64,000 nt of DNA from Bacteroidota bacterium (GTDB lineage Bacteria; Bacteroidota; Rhodothermia; Rhodothermales; UBA10348), in NCBI GenBank assembly GCA_029262775.1, contig JAJCYR010000056.1, positions 186,001-250,000 of the forward strand, in the 5' to 3' direction. Under the pieces are notes generated by a model. It worked only from the letters and a program-made list of their open reading frames with translations. It was not told the origin of the DNA and did no database searches. The position numbers were made by a program, and so were the translations under genes. Of this stretch, positions 44,210-53,537 are shown piece after piece. Positions within the stretch are counted from its first letter, which is position 1, and each line of letters starts with the position of its first letter.

Positions 44210-45569
44210 GCATGTCCTGGACGCGGGTAAACTTGACGCGGGGACGTCCCTGGGCACGACCGTTTTCGGTTTCCAGGGCATCGATGCGTTTCCAGTCGGC
44301 GTAGGTGACGTACCGGATACCCCGCGCCCTGAGTGTTTCAGCCATGTCTTTCGTGCCGGGGGTGAACGAGGTGCCGGAGGCAAGGTCGTCAAGCATGCAC
44401 GTGGCCGTCTCAATGGCATCGGGCTTGTTGGTGCCGATAATGCCCGTCGGACCGCGCTTGATCCAGCCACCGACATAGACCCCCTCCATGTGCTCGCCGC
44501 TGTCCTGGGTCACGCGTCCGAGTTCGTTCGGCACGGTACCCCAGTCTTCCCGGAAGGGGATTTCAGGGAGAGCCACCCCATGGTATCCGACAGAGCGGAA
44601 GACAAGTCCACACGACAAGGCCATCGTCTTTCCCGTTGCGACAGCCGAGAGGCGGCTGCCCCGACCTGGTTCCAGTCGGTTCTGCATGAGGGTCATGCCT
44701 GAGACACCCCCATCGCTGGCTGCATGTATGGCCATGGGAGACAATAGAAAACGAACAATGCACTGTCGTTTGGCATCTGGATTGGAACCACCAACGTAAC
44801 TGCGCATGATCTCAAGTTTCTTGGTCGTCAGCCGATCCGGATTTTCTTCCAGCCGGGCAAGCGAATGGGCGTCGAGGACCATGTCATCGGCCAGGGTAGT
44901 CACACCGGCATCTTCCATTTGTCCCAGCTCCTTGATTTCCGGCAGTGTGAACGCTGCCTGGGCGGGTCCGCGTCGACCAATCATCACGATCTCCCGCACC
45001 CGGCTTTCGGCCAGCCGGCTGAGCGCGTGATCGGCAATGTCCGTTCGTTTCAGCTCGTCAACCGTCCGGCACAGGATGCGCGCCACGTCAACGGCGACAT
45101 TGCCGACTCCAATTACTACCACACGTTCCTGTGAGAGGTCGAAATCCAGATCCTGGAAGTCCGGATGACCATTGTACCAGGCCACGAACTCCGTTGCGGA
45201 GTGGCTGCGGGGCAGGGCCTCGCCTTCAATTCCCAAGGAGCGGTCCACCTGTGCGCCGGTCGAAAAGTAGACCTGGTGGTAGTGTTCTCTGAGGTCATCG
45301 AGCGTGATATCCGTCCCGTAGTGGACGTTCCCAAAAAACCGGAATCCATCCCGCTCGGCCGTCTTGTCAAAAACGCGTGTCACGTTCTTGATCTTCTCAT
45401 GGTCCGGCGCCACACCGGCGCGCACCAGGCCGTACGGTGTCGGTAGCCGATCGAACATGTCCACGGCGATAGGTGGTTCGCTCTGTTTGAGAAGATGCTC
45501 GGCGGCGTAGAAACCGGCAGGACCGGCGCCAATGACGGCTATCTTCCAGGGGGATGCGTTGGTGGCCAT
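44184..45569 (-). CDS. Ferredoxin-NADP+ reductase, adrenodoxin-reductase type (FprA-like)
   Basis: The 461-residue flavoprotein starts with an FAD-binding IAVIGAGPAGFYAAEHLLKQ. It has the DRLPTPYGLVRAGVAPDH segment and a second Rossmann motif VVVIGVGNVAVDVARIL for NADPH, and ends with GGWIKRGPTGIIGTNKPDA. This is the FprA/adrenodoxin reductase family, which passes electrons between NADPH and ferredoxin. An ATG six bases upstream (45575) is an alternative start. It lies between the copper genes and the large outer-membrane gene, with no ferredoxin gene beside it. Confidence 0.88.
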   Translation of the reverse strand: MATNASPWKIAVIGAGPAGFYAAEHLLKQSEPPIAVDMFDRLPTPYGLVRAGVAPDHEKIKNVTRVFDKTAERDGFRFFGNVHYGTDITLDDLREHYHQVYFSTGAQVDRSLGIEGEALPRSHSATEFVAWYNGHPDFQDLDFDLSQERVVVIGVGNVAVDVARILCRTVDELKRTDIADHALSRLAESRVREIVMIGRRGPAQAAFTLPEIKELGQMEDAGVTTLADDMVLDAHSLARLEENPDRLTTKKLEIMRSYVGGSNPDAKRQCIVRFLLSPMAIHAASDGGVSGMTLMQNRLEPGRGSRLSAVATGKTMALSCGLVFRSVGYHGVALPEIPFREDWGTVPNELGRVTQDSGEHMEGVYVGGWIKRGPTGIIGTNKPDAIETATCMLDDLASGTSFTPGTKDMAETLRARGIRYVTYADWKRIDALETENGRAQGRPRVKFTRVQDMLSALSRQP

Positions 45570-45746
45570 GACCATTCTGGTTATTGAACGTGTTCCAATG
45601 TAGCACCTGTTCACGCGATGTGGCAACGGGTGGGAAACTGCCCACCAGCGGGCGTGTTTGTCACAGCGTCATTCGAGAGACCAATCGGGCGCAAGGTGCA
45701 GGAGCAGCATCGTCATTCACGATACACATACACGCATACAGGGTGC

Positions 45747-48700
45747 ATGCTCCTGTTGCTGTTTTTGTGCGGTTTTCAGGTCTCCACGGCCCGGCAGGCA
45801 CCCGTCGCTACCGATACATTGCATGTTGTGGGCCCCGGTCCGTTCCAACTACGTCCGTTCGTTGTAGAGGGTACCCTGTATCTCAGAACGGTTCTGCCAG
45901 TACGAACGATTTCGGCATCGTCCTACACGCTCGATGCCGCCGCCGGGCTTCTCGTGCTGAATGGCGTATCTCCAGACTCGTCCATGAGCCTCGTGGCCAC
46001 CTATGCCTACATACCTCTCGACCGGCCTGCTGGCGTCCGGGCGTGGCAGCATGCCAATGCGGCTGAGGGTGCTGCGGCGCGGCCGGTCGTCCAGACGCGG
46101 GTCCCCGACCTCAGACGATCCGGATCGGTGTCGCGCGGGGTAGTGGCCGGATCTGGTCGAGATGCATCTATTGAGTCCGCCCTGCGTTTTGAAATGGAGG
46201 GCGAATTGACGCCGGGCGTGCACATCATGGCGTCGCTGACCGACGAGGACACGCCGGTCTTGCCACAGGGTACTACCCGGCGGCTGGACCAGTTCGACCG
46301 CGTGTTCATCCGGCTGTCGACTGACCGTGGCAACCTCCAGCTGGGTGATGTGGACGTGGCGCACCAGAGTGGCACGTACGGCCGTGTACGAAGAAGCCTC
46401 CAGGGAGCGCTTCTGGAGTTCACGGCAGCACCTGACAGAACCTCTCCGAGCGGCGCGTCTTTGTGGCAGACCCGGGTTGCTGGCGCGACATCACGGGGAA
46501 TTTTCAGATCTCAGCAGATCCAGGCGCTCGATGGCGTCCAGGGGCCCTACCGGCTGGAAGGCAACACAGGGGAGCGCTTCATTCTCGTCCTTCCTGGATC
46601 CGAGCGCGTGTTTCTCGATGGTGAACTGCAGACGCGGGGTGCTGAGGAGGATTACACCATCGATTACACGACGGCCGAGGTCTCGTTCACATCCCGGCAT
46701 ATCATTGGTAGGGAACGCCGTATCCGTGTTGAGTTCGAGTTTACAACGAACCAGTTTACGCGTACCTTCCTGTTTGGCGCAGGCAAGGCGCGCATGCGCT
46801 TCGCCGATGTGGACGTGACCGCCATCCGGGAAGCAGACGGGAATGCCTTCACCGAGGAATTGGCCTTTACGGCGGCGGACTCGGCGGCGGTAATTGGCGC
46901 GGGCGACACGACGCCATTTCGTAGTGGTGCGCGGGAGGTGACCTACGATCCGGAAGCCTTGTTTACGCAGTATCTCGAAGAGTTTCAGGTGCTGCCCGGC
47001 GGCGACTCCCTGACCATCTTCGTACCGGCTATGCGCGAGCCCGTGGCGGGCGAGCGCGTATTCCGTGTCACGTTCACGCGATTTGGTGCGGGTCAGGGCA
47101 GTTATGTCAGAACAGGTGCCGGAAGTGCCAACGGAATTGTTTTCACATTCGTTGGGGAAGGAGAGGGGGAGTACGAGCCCGTGGTGCCGCTTTCTGCGCC
47201 CCGCAACCAGGAATTGTTGAGCCTGCGCGTGGTCAGCCGGGACCTTCCACTGGCACGGCTGTCCTTCGAGTGGGCCGGATCGCGACTTGACAGGAACCGG
47301 CTGTCGACACTCGATGACAACGACGACCGGGGTGCGGCTTGGTCAGCCGCACTGACCACGAATCGGTGGGAGTGGGATGATAGACCGGTCTGGATTGAAG
47401 CCGAGGGACGGGTGGAGAGCCGTTCGTCGTATTTTACGTCGTTCGATCGCACGCGGGACGTGGAGTTCGAACGGACATGGAATATTCCCCGGATTCCCAC
47501 CGCATCGGTTACGGAAAACGCTATTCCCGGTCAGCGCGAGTCAAAGGGTACCGGTCGGCTTACGGTTGGCGTGGCCGACAGTACGCGACTGGGTGCGGCC
47601 ATGGAGCGCATTGACCTCGGAGTGGCCTTTGACGGCCAGAGGCAGCATCTCACCGTGCAATCCTTCGAACCGGGCCGGCCCTCGCTCGACGGGTACGCCT
47701 CCTGGACGCGTACGCGGGACCGGATTACACGAGGGGCTATGCAGGAAGGTTTTTGGCGCCGCCATTCGGCACGAATGGCGGCGCCAAATGACCGATCCGT
47801 TCGGCCCTGGATCCGGTGGCAATCCGAGCAGATGACGGCCCGCGAGGGCCAGCGCGCAGCCATGTCGCTCGAACCCGATTTTACGCTGTATGGCGCCGGC
47901 GTCGAAGCCGGGCGCCGTGGCCTGAGCGGTTTTGCCAGCATCGAGACGCGGGGGGAAACACGATTTCAGCTGAATTCCCTGTCTTCTGACGTGGATATTC
48001 TGACATCGCGGCTTGGCAGCCGCCTGTCGCGAAGCCGAATGGATACGGACGTTTCCATAGGCTGGCGACAGACCCGCCAGGACGGAGATACGCGGGATGA
48101 CGCCCTGCTCATCAACGCGACGAGTCAGATTCGGCCCTACCGGCGCGCCCGCGTGGATATTCTCTACGATGCCCGAAGCGAGCGCTCGGCCACCCTGCAG
48201 GAGATATTTATTCGAACCGGCCCCGAGCGAGGCCAGTTTGTGTGGGTGGATGCGAACGCAGACGGCGTAGTCCAACTCGATGAGTTCATCCCGGAAACGA
48301 ATCCGACAGAAGGAGACTATGTCCGCACATTGTTACCCTCCGATTCCCTCGAGGCGGTTACGAGTGTGACGGGGCGTATTCGTCTGGATCTCCGACCCGA
48401 CAGGGGCCAGCGGCTTCGCGGCATGGGTTCGACATCCGTAGTGGAAGTGCAGGAAACCAGTCGGACGCCCAACCGGCGCGAGGTGTATCTGCTGAAATTG
48501 GGCACGTTCAGAACGCCCGGAGAAACCATACGGGGTCGACTTCGCCTGGCCCAGACCATATCGCTGCTTCCGTGGGTGCGCAGCGCCGACATCGATTTGA
48601 ATGCGCAGACCGTGCGCAGTCTGAGTTCGCTCGCATCGGGAAGTGAAGCCTCGCGCACGGATGTGATGGATATCGAGACCCTGTGGCGTGCCACTTCGGT

Positions 48701-49190
48701 GTGGACCTGGGGAATAGGATTGGCGCGGGAACTGGAGCGTTCTGAAAGCGCGCAATTCGCGACCCGGAGTTTCGATGTGGTGAGTTGGCGTGTGCGCCCG
48801 TCGGCCCGGCTGTCCGTCACGCGCCGGTGGACTGTGGCTACCGATCCGGCCGTGGCCGTCAAGACAGAGCGGAGTTCAGGAACCGACGCTACCGTCTGGA
48901 TCTGGCCCGTGGAGTCCATTTGGGCGCTGGAGAGTCGTGTTCGCGTGACGACGCGTCTGGAACACGCCCGAGTTACGTTCCATACCGGTTCATCTGCCGC
49001 TACGCGCGCCGGACTGGTGGGCTTTCAACTCACCGAAGGCCGCGGAAGGGGCGCGTCCTGGCTGTGGCGCACGGGGTTGCAGGCGGAGCTCTCAGACAAA
49101 CTGTCCGCCCGGCTTACCTACGATGGCCGGGCCCCGTCGAGCGGACGCACCATTCATACGGGCAGGTTTCAGCTGACGGCACTGTTTTAG
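45747..49190 (+). CDS. Very large outer-membrane protein with an EF-hand-like loop
   Basis: The 1147-residue protein has a signal peptide (LLLLFLCGFQVSTARQA) and then long beta-rich stretches full of Arg, Glu, Ser and Thr alternating with hydrophobics, ending GRFQLTALF with a terminal Phe typical of barrel proteins. Inside is a calcium-type loop DANADGVVQLDEF (EF-hand/dockerin-like), seen in large outer-membrane proteins of Bacteroidota, Chlorobi and related groups. I cannot name a function. The start at 45747 is preferred over an open frame to 45618 because it yields the signal peptide. A perfect palindrome lies within the gene (47752-47788). Confidence 0.6.
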   Translation: MLLLLFLCGFQVSTARQAPVATDTLHVVGPGPFQLRPFVVEGTLYLRTVLPVRTISASSYTLDAAAGLLVLNGVSPDSSMSLVATYAYIPLDRPAGVRAWQHANAAEGAAARPVVQTRVPDLRRSGSVSRGVVAGSGRDASIESALRFEMEGELTPGVHIMASLTDEDTPVLPQGTTRRLDQFDRVFIRLSTDRGNLQLGDVDVAHQSGTYGRVRRSLQGALLEFTAAPDRTSPSGASLWQTRVAGATSRGIFRSQQIQALDGVQGPYRLEGNTGERFILVLPGSERVFLDGELQTRGAEEDYTIDYTTAEVSFTSRHIIGRERRIRVEFEFTTNQFTRTFLFGAGKARMRFADVDVTAIREADGNAFTEELAFTAADSAAVIGAGDTTPFRSGAREVTYDPEALFTQYLEEFQVLPGGDSLTIFVPAMREPVAGERVFRVTFTRFGAGQGSYVRTGAGSANGIVFTFVGEGEGEYEPVVPLSAPRNQELLSLRVVSRDLPLARLSFEWAGSRLDRNRLSTLDDNDDRGAAWSAALTTNRWEWDDRPVWIEAEGRVESRSSYFTSFDRTRDVEFERTWNIPRIPTASVTENAIPGQRESKGTGRLTVGVADSTRLGAAMERIDLGVAFDGQRQHLTVQSFEPGRPSLDGYASWTRTRDRITRGAMQEGFWRRHSARMAAPNDRSVRPWIRWQSEQMTAREGQRAAMSLEPDFTLYGAGVEAGRRGLSGFASIETRGETRFQLNSLSSDVDILTSRLGSRLSRSRMDTDVSIGWRQTRQDGDTRDDALLINATSQIRPYRRARVDILYDARSERSATLQEIFIRTGPERGQFVWVDANADGVVQLDEFIPETNPTEGDYVRTLLPSDSLEAVTSVTGRIRLDLRPDRGQRLRGMGSTSVVEVQETSRTPNRREVYLLKLGTFRTPGETIRGRLRLAQTISLLPWVRSADIDLNAQTVRSLSSLASGSEASRTDVMDIETLWRATSVWTWGIGLARELERSESAQFATRSFDVVSWRVRPSARLSVTRRWTVATDPAVAVKTERSSGTDATVWIWPVESIWALESRVRVTTRLEHARVTFHTGSSAATRAGLVGFQLTEGRGRGASWLWRTGLQAELSDKLSARLTYDGRAPSSGRTIHTGRFQLTALF
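47752..47788. repeat. 17-bp perfect inverted repeat inside a coding gene
   Basis: TTTGGCGCCGCCATTCG (47752-47768) is followed by a 3-base loop GCA and then CGAATGGCGGCGCCAAA (47772-47788), a perfect reverse complement. It keeps the frame open and encodes a stretch starting FWRRHSARMAAPN. Such a strong hairpin is rare inside an open gene; it resembles coding palindromic elements. I found no second copy by eye. Confidence 0.85.
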
Positions 49191-49261
49191 AATCGTTTTA
49201 GAAGCCCGTCGGGCCCGCTCATGATGGCTTCTCCCACCCGGGTCCTCCCAGCCGCGTCCTT

Positions 49262-50560
49262 CTACGCCGGGTCGGCCCATTCGTCGTACGGCTCGCGGCG
49301 CACGTCAATACCGGCCGCGCTCAGCTTCTGCTCCAGCCTTTCGTACCCTCGATCCAGGTGGTAGATACGAAGCACATGCGTTTCTCCCCGGGCAACCATG
49401 CCCGCCAACACGAGCGAGACGCTGGCCCGAAGATCTGTGCTCATGACGGCCGTACCCTCCATGGGGTTGCCTCCCTCGACCACGACCTCGTTTCCAACGA
49501 CCACGGCATTGATCCCCATGCGCCGCAGTTCCGGAATGTGCTTGAACCGGTCGTGATAAATGGTCTCCAGCACCTTGGCATTGCCGTCGGCGCATGCCAG
49601 CAGAATAGTCCACTGCGCCTGCAGATCGGTCGGAAACCCGGGATACACATTGGTGGCAATACTGACGGGCGTCAGCACGCGGGGAGGTACGACTTCGACC
49701 GTCGATCCGTCCACGCGGACCTTGCAGCCGGTCTGTTCGAACGCCTGCATGAAAACGCGACCCAGATGCTCCGGCCGCGCATGCGTGAGCGTAACCGGCT
49801 GCTCGGGCAGGCCAGCAATAGCCGCTGCAATCATGAACGTTCCGAGTTCAATTCTGTCCGGACAATTATCGAAGGAAACGCCCCCGAGTGCATCGACCCC
49901 GGTTATCAGGAGCGTCCGGCTGCCCAGGCCATCAATGCGGGCACCCATGGCCGTGAGCATGTGGCAGAACTCGACGACATCCGGTTCCGTTGCCGCGCCG
50001 TGGAGGCGTGAACGGCCAGATGCGGTCACAGCGCCGAGCAGAAAATTGATGGTCGCACCGACCGACGAGGGGCTCAGCGTGAAGTCACCGCCCGTGAGGC
50101 GTCCCTTTGGAGCGTGGGCGACGACATAGCCTTTTTCGAGCGAAATGTCGGCACCGAGGGCTTTCATGCCCTGGATATGCAGGTCCACCGGCCGCGGTCC
50201 CCATGCGCACCCACCGGGCAGCGAAACGCGTGCTTCTCCCGAGCGCCCCAGTAGTGCACCAAGCATGTAGAAGGAAGCACGCATGCGCTTGACCAGTTCA
50301 TACGGGGCCTCTGTGCGGCTCAGCGGCCCGGCATCGACCCGCAGCGTGTGCGCAACAGGATCGAACGTGACGTCGGCGCCGGTCCGCTCCATGACGCGGC
50401 AGAAGGTTCGAATATCTTTCAGGTCCGGAATGTGCCTCAGAAGCACCGGTTCGGGGGTCAAAAGGGCAGCTGACATGAGCGCCAGCGCCGTGTTCTTCGA
50501 TCCGCTCACGGGTAGCGTTCCCTGGAGCGGGTGTCCCCCGCGAATGACGAGTTTATCCAT
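49262..50560 (-). CDS. murA: UDP-N-acetylglucosamine 1-carboxyvinyltransferase
   Basis: The 432-residue enzyme catalyses the first committed step of peptidoglycan synthesis, adding enolpyruvyl to UDP-GlcNAc. It has SGSKNTAL with Lys22 and Asn23, and the PEP-reactive Cys118 in PGGCAWGPRPVDLHI; Trp and Pro replace the more usual Ile and Ala nearby. Because Cys is present, fosfomycin sensitivity is expected. Start 50560 (MDKLVIRGG) is the normal MurA N-terminus; an extension to 50689 is unsupported. It is divergent from the cysteine desulfurase gene. Confidence 0.95.
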   Translation of the reverse strand: MDKLVIRGGHPLQGTLPVSGSKNTALALMSAALLTPEPVLLRHIPDLKDIRTFCRVMERTGADVTFDPVAHTLRVDAGPLSRTEAPYELVKRMRASFYMLGALLGRSGEARVSLPGGCAWGPRPVDLHIQGMKALGADISLEKGYVVAHAPKGRLTGGDFTLSPSSVGATINFLLGAVTASGRSRLHGAATEPDVVEFCHMLTAMGARIDGLGSRTLLITGVDALGGVSFDNCPDRIELGTFMIAAAIAGLPEQPVTLTHARPEHLGRVFMQAFEQTGCKVRVDGSTVEVVPPRVLTPVSIATNVYPGFPTDLQAQWTILLACADGNAKVLETIYHDRFKHIPELRRMGINAVVVGNEVVVEGGNPMEGTAVMSTDLRASVSLVLAGMVARGETHVLRIYHLDRGYERLEQKLSAAGIDVRREPYDEWADPA

Positions 50561-50676
50561 TACGTGCCGGTGCGGATAGTATGTTCTGGGGTGGATACGG
50601 GCGGCAAGATACGGTATCCGGATCTGCAGGGTCATCGAGGCGTTTGGCGACGACAGAAGGTGGCGACGTGTGCGCC

Positions 50677-51825
50677 ATGGCAACCGCAATCAACAGTCTA
50701 CACGTGAACGTATACCTGGATCACGCCGCATCGACCCCCATCCGAAGGGAAGTCCTACAGGACATGATGCCGTGGCTGACAGATGACTTTGGCAATGCGT
50801 CCTCGGTGCATTCGAGGGGGCGCCGTGCGCGGCATGCCGTGGAACAGGCCCGTGACACGGTGGCCAGCATACTTGCCGTGGAGCCGGGCAATGTGGTGTT
50901 CACGTCCGGGGGAACCGAGGCCAACAACCAGGTCATTCATTCCCACCTGTCGGGGAACGTGGGGGCCGGATTGATCCTTTCCCGCGTCGAGCATGACGCC
51001 GTTCTGGCGCCTGCCGAAGCGGCCGAGCGCGCAGGTCGTCGCGTGATGTGGCTGATTCCCGATGAGCATGGGGGAGTCGCTCCGCCCACTACCTCCGGGC
51101 CCGACGATCTGGTGTCGATCATGGCGGTGAACAACGAAACGGGCGTGCGGAATATGATACCCCTACCGGGGGACATGACGCTGCACACCGATGCCGTACA
51201 GGCCGCGGCCTGGTATGATTTGCGGCCGCTGGCCACCGGCTGCAGCTATATAACGCTTTCGGGGCACAAACTGGGGGGGCCAAAGGGTGTTGGTGCCGTT
51301 GTAATCGGCGCTGGCGCTGAACTGCGCCCCCTCCTTCGCGGCGGCCCACAGGAGCGGGACCGCCGCTCAGGTACGGAAAATGTGGCTGCGATTGTCGGGT
51401 TTGCCCGGGCCCTTTCGTTGGCCGATCAGGAACGGGACAGCGTGTCTGCGTGCGTTCGCGCACTGCGTGACGCCCTGTGGGATAGCCTCGCTGGTGAATT
51501 GGGAGACCGGATCCGTCGCGTTACGCCTTGCGGAGTGGAGGAGAGTGCGCCCCACATTCTACAGACCGTTTTTCTGGATGCGGACGGGCGCGGCCTCGAC
51601 GGCGAGATGCTTATACTGGGTCTGGACATGGAGGGTGTGCAGGTTTCGGCCGGTGCCGCTTGCAGCAGTGGATCCATGAAACCGAGTCATGTACTGATGG
51701 CGCTGGGGATGGAGCCGGGCGTGGCACGCGGAGCGGTGCGCTTCTCGCTCGGAAGGGATACGACGTCCCGCGATATGGAATTCGCCGTTTCGGCAGCGAC
51801 CCGGGTTGCCCGGAGGATGGCATGA
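50677..51825 (+). CDS. Cysteine desulfurase (NifS/IscS family)
   Basis: The 382-residue PLP enzyme begins VYLDHAASTPI, with SGGTEANN near residue 78, Lys198 in SGHKLGGPKG, and active Cys329 in AGAACSSGSMKPSH. It takes sulfur from cysteine for iron-sulfur clusters or thiolation. The longer region before the Cys and the SGS sequence after it place it in the IscS/NifS group I. Start ATG 50677 is used; upstream open codons have no family character. Its end overlaps the next gene by 4 bases (ATGA). No IscU is next to it. Confidence 0.92.
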   Translation: MATAINSLHVNVYLDHAASTPIRREVLQDMMPWLTDDFGNASSVHSRGRRARHAVEQARDTVASILAVEPGNVVFTSGGTEANNQVIHSHLSGNVGAGLILSRVEHDAVLAPAEAAERAGRRVMWLIPDEHGGVAPPTTSGPDDLVSIMAVNNETGVRNMIPLPGDMTLHTDAVQAAAWYDLRPLATGCSYITLSGHKLGGPKGVGAVVIGAGAELRPLLRGGPQERDRRSGTENVAAIVGFARALSLADQERDSVSACVRALRDALWDSLAGELGDRIRRVTPCGVEESAPHILQTVFLDADGRGLDGEMLILGLDMEGVQVSAGAACSSGSMKPSHVLMALGMEPGVARGAVRFSLGRDTTSRDMEFAVSAATRVARRMA

Positions 51826-52457
51826 GGATTACCGTCATGGGAAAGGCATCCGTTCCGGGCCGCGTAAAAACCCGGCTGGAGCCGCGCCTGGGTCCGGAGA
51901 AATGCGCGGAGCTGAACAGCGCCATGATGCACGACACACTGACGCGTCTGCAGCGCCTCGAAGGGAATGTGCAGCTCGTGCTGGCCCTCTCCGGCAACCC
52001 GTCACCAGGCGACGTGCCCGATGGGTTGTTGATTGAAGCGCAGCAGGGACCAGATCTGGGAGCCCGGATGCTTCGGGAAATTGCGAAAGGCCTGGCGGCT
52101 GGCCACGAGGCTGTGATACTGATTGGTACGGACCACCCGACATTACCACTTGCGTTCGTGGAAGAGGCGTTGCGGGCGCTCGAGGCGCCACGTTCCGTCG
52201 TTCTGGGTCCGAGTGAAGACGGAGGGTACTATTTGATCGGAATGAGTGCGCTCCATCCGGAGTTGTTCCGTAACATGATGTGGTCCACCGAATCGGTGTT
52301 CGCGGAAACGGCCGCTCGTGCCGCTCACCTCGATGCCGATTTGACTATTTTGCCACCTTGGTACGATGTAGATACGGCAGTAGATCTGGATCGGCTTTTT
52401 GAAGATCTGCGTGAAGCGGGCCCGGAGTGGCCTCGGCTGAGGTCAATGCTGCTTTGA
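51822..52457 (+). CDS. TIGR04282-like glycosyltransferase (DUF2064)
   Basis: The 211-residue protein has the GT-A nucleotidyl-sugar fold of the DUF2064/TIGR04282 family: MGKASVPGRVKTRL, then GTDHPTLP and GPSEDGGYYLIGM. It resembles CofC-like nucleotidyltransferases and arsenosugar-linked glycosyltransferases. Role is not clear. The gene overlaps the cysteine desulfurase by 4 bases, so coexpression is certain, but no arsenic gene is near. The specific substrate should be treated as unknown. Confidence 0.75.
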   Translation: MRITVMGKASVPGRVKTRLEPRLGPEKCAELNSAMMHDTLTRLQRLEGNVQLVLALSGNPSPGDVPDGLLIEAQQGPDLGARMLREIAKGLAAGHEAVILIGTDHPTLPLAFVEEALRALEAPRSVVLGPSEDGGYYLIGMSALHPELFRNMMWSTESVFAETAARAAHLDADLTILPPWYDVDTAVDLDRLFEDLREAGPEWPRLRSMLL

Positions 52458-52499
52458 ATCTGTATATTTTCGGCGTCAACAACGTAATCCTTCGAGCAC

Positions 52500-53537
52500 A
52501 TGCAGCCAGCGTCGCGTATCCGGGAAATCGGCGAATTCAAAACGCTTGAACAGTTCATCATCGAGCGCCAACTGGAAGCAAGTGAATCAACCGGATCGTT
52601 TTCCAGGCTCTTGCGCGACGTGAGTGTGGCTGCCAAGCTCGTCAACTGGCACATGCGCCGCGCCGGCATTGTCGACGTGTTCGGACAGACCGGTGAAATC
52701 AATGTGCAGGGCGAGGTGCAGCAGATCATGGATGCATTGGCGCACAAGGAGTTCGTGCGAGCACTCAAACGCGGAGGGGAATGTTGCCTGATAGGATCGG
52801 AGGAGCATTCCGAAGCCATTCCCATGCGAACATCGGTCGATACCGGACGGTATATCGTCCTGCTCGACCCGCTGGACGGGTCCTCCAACATCGAGGTGAA
52901 CGTATCGGTCGGAACCATTTTCAGTATTTACCAGATGCCGGATGATGTGTCGGAGCCAACGCTCGAATCGGCGCTGCAACCGGGGACGAAGCAGGTCGCC
53001 GCCGGGTACGTGGTCTATGGTTCCTCGACCATGCTCGTCTACACGACGGGACATGGGGTGAACGGGTTCACGCTCGATCCGGCAATCGGAGAGTTTCTGC
53101 TGACGCATCCCGAAATCAAAACACCCCGCACGGGCACTATGTACTCGGTAAACGAGGGGAATTACAACTCGTTTGAACAGGGTCTGAAGGAACACATCAA
53201 GTGGATGCAGCATGAGGATTCCGATGCCGGGCGACCCCTCGGCACACGCTACATCGGTTCGTTCGTGGCCGACTTCCACCGGAATCTGCTCAAAGGCGGG
53301 CTGTACATTTACCCTGCGACGCACAAGAATCCTGAGGGTAAACTGCGCCTCATGTATGAGGCTAATCCGCTGGCTATGATTGTGGAGGAGGCTGGCGGTG
53401 CGGCATCGACGGGCACTGGCCGCGTCCTGGAGGTGAAACCCACAAAGTTGCACCAGCGTGTGCCCGTGTACATCGGTTGCGTGGACATGGTCAGGACGGC
53501 TGAAGCCTTTCTTCGAGGCGATCTCCGGTACCCATGA
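52500..53537 (+). CDS. fbp: Fructose-1,6-bisphosphatase class I
   Basis: The 345-residue enzyme has class-I motifs: GEVQQIMDALAHKEF near the N-terminus, LLDPLDGSSNIEVNVSVGT for metal and phosphate binding, and KLRLMYEANPLAMIVEEAGG near the C-terminus. It hydrolyses fructose 1,6-bisphosphate in gluconeogenesis. Its stop overlaps the thrB start by 4 bases (ATGA), tying a carbon-storage enzyme to threonine synthesis genes. The start MQPASRIREIGE at 52500 is the natural one. Confidence 0.95.
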   Translation: MQPASRIREIGEFKTLEQFIIERQLEASESTGSFSRLLRDVSVAAKLVNWHMRRAGIVDVFGQTGEINVQGEVQQIMDALAHKEFVRALKRGGECCLIGSEEHSEAIPMRTSVDTGRYIVLLDPLDGSSNIEVNVSVGTIFSIYQMPDDVSEPTLESALQPGTKQVAAGYVVYGSSTMLVYTTGHGVNGFTLDPAIGEFLLTHPEIKTPRTGTMYSVNEGNYNSFEQGLKEHIKWMQHEDSDAGRPLGTRYIGSFVADFHRNLLKGGLYIYPATHKNPEGKLRLMYEANPLAMIVEEAGGAASTGTGRVLEVKPTKLHQRVPVYIGCVDMVRTAEAFLRGDLRYP

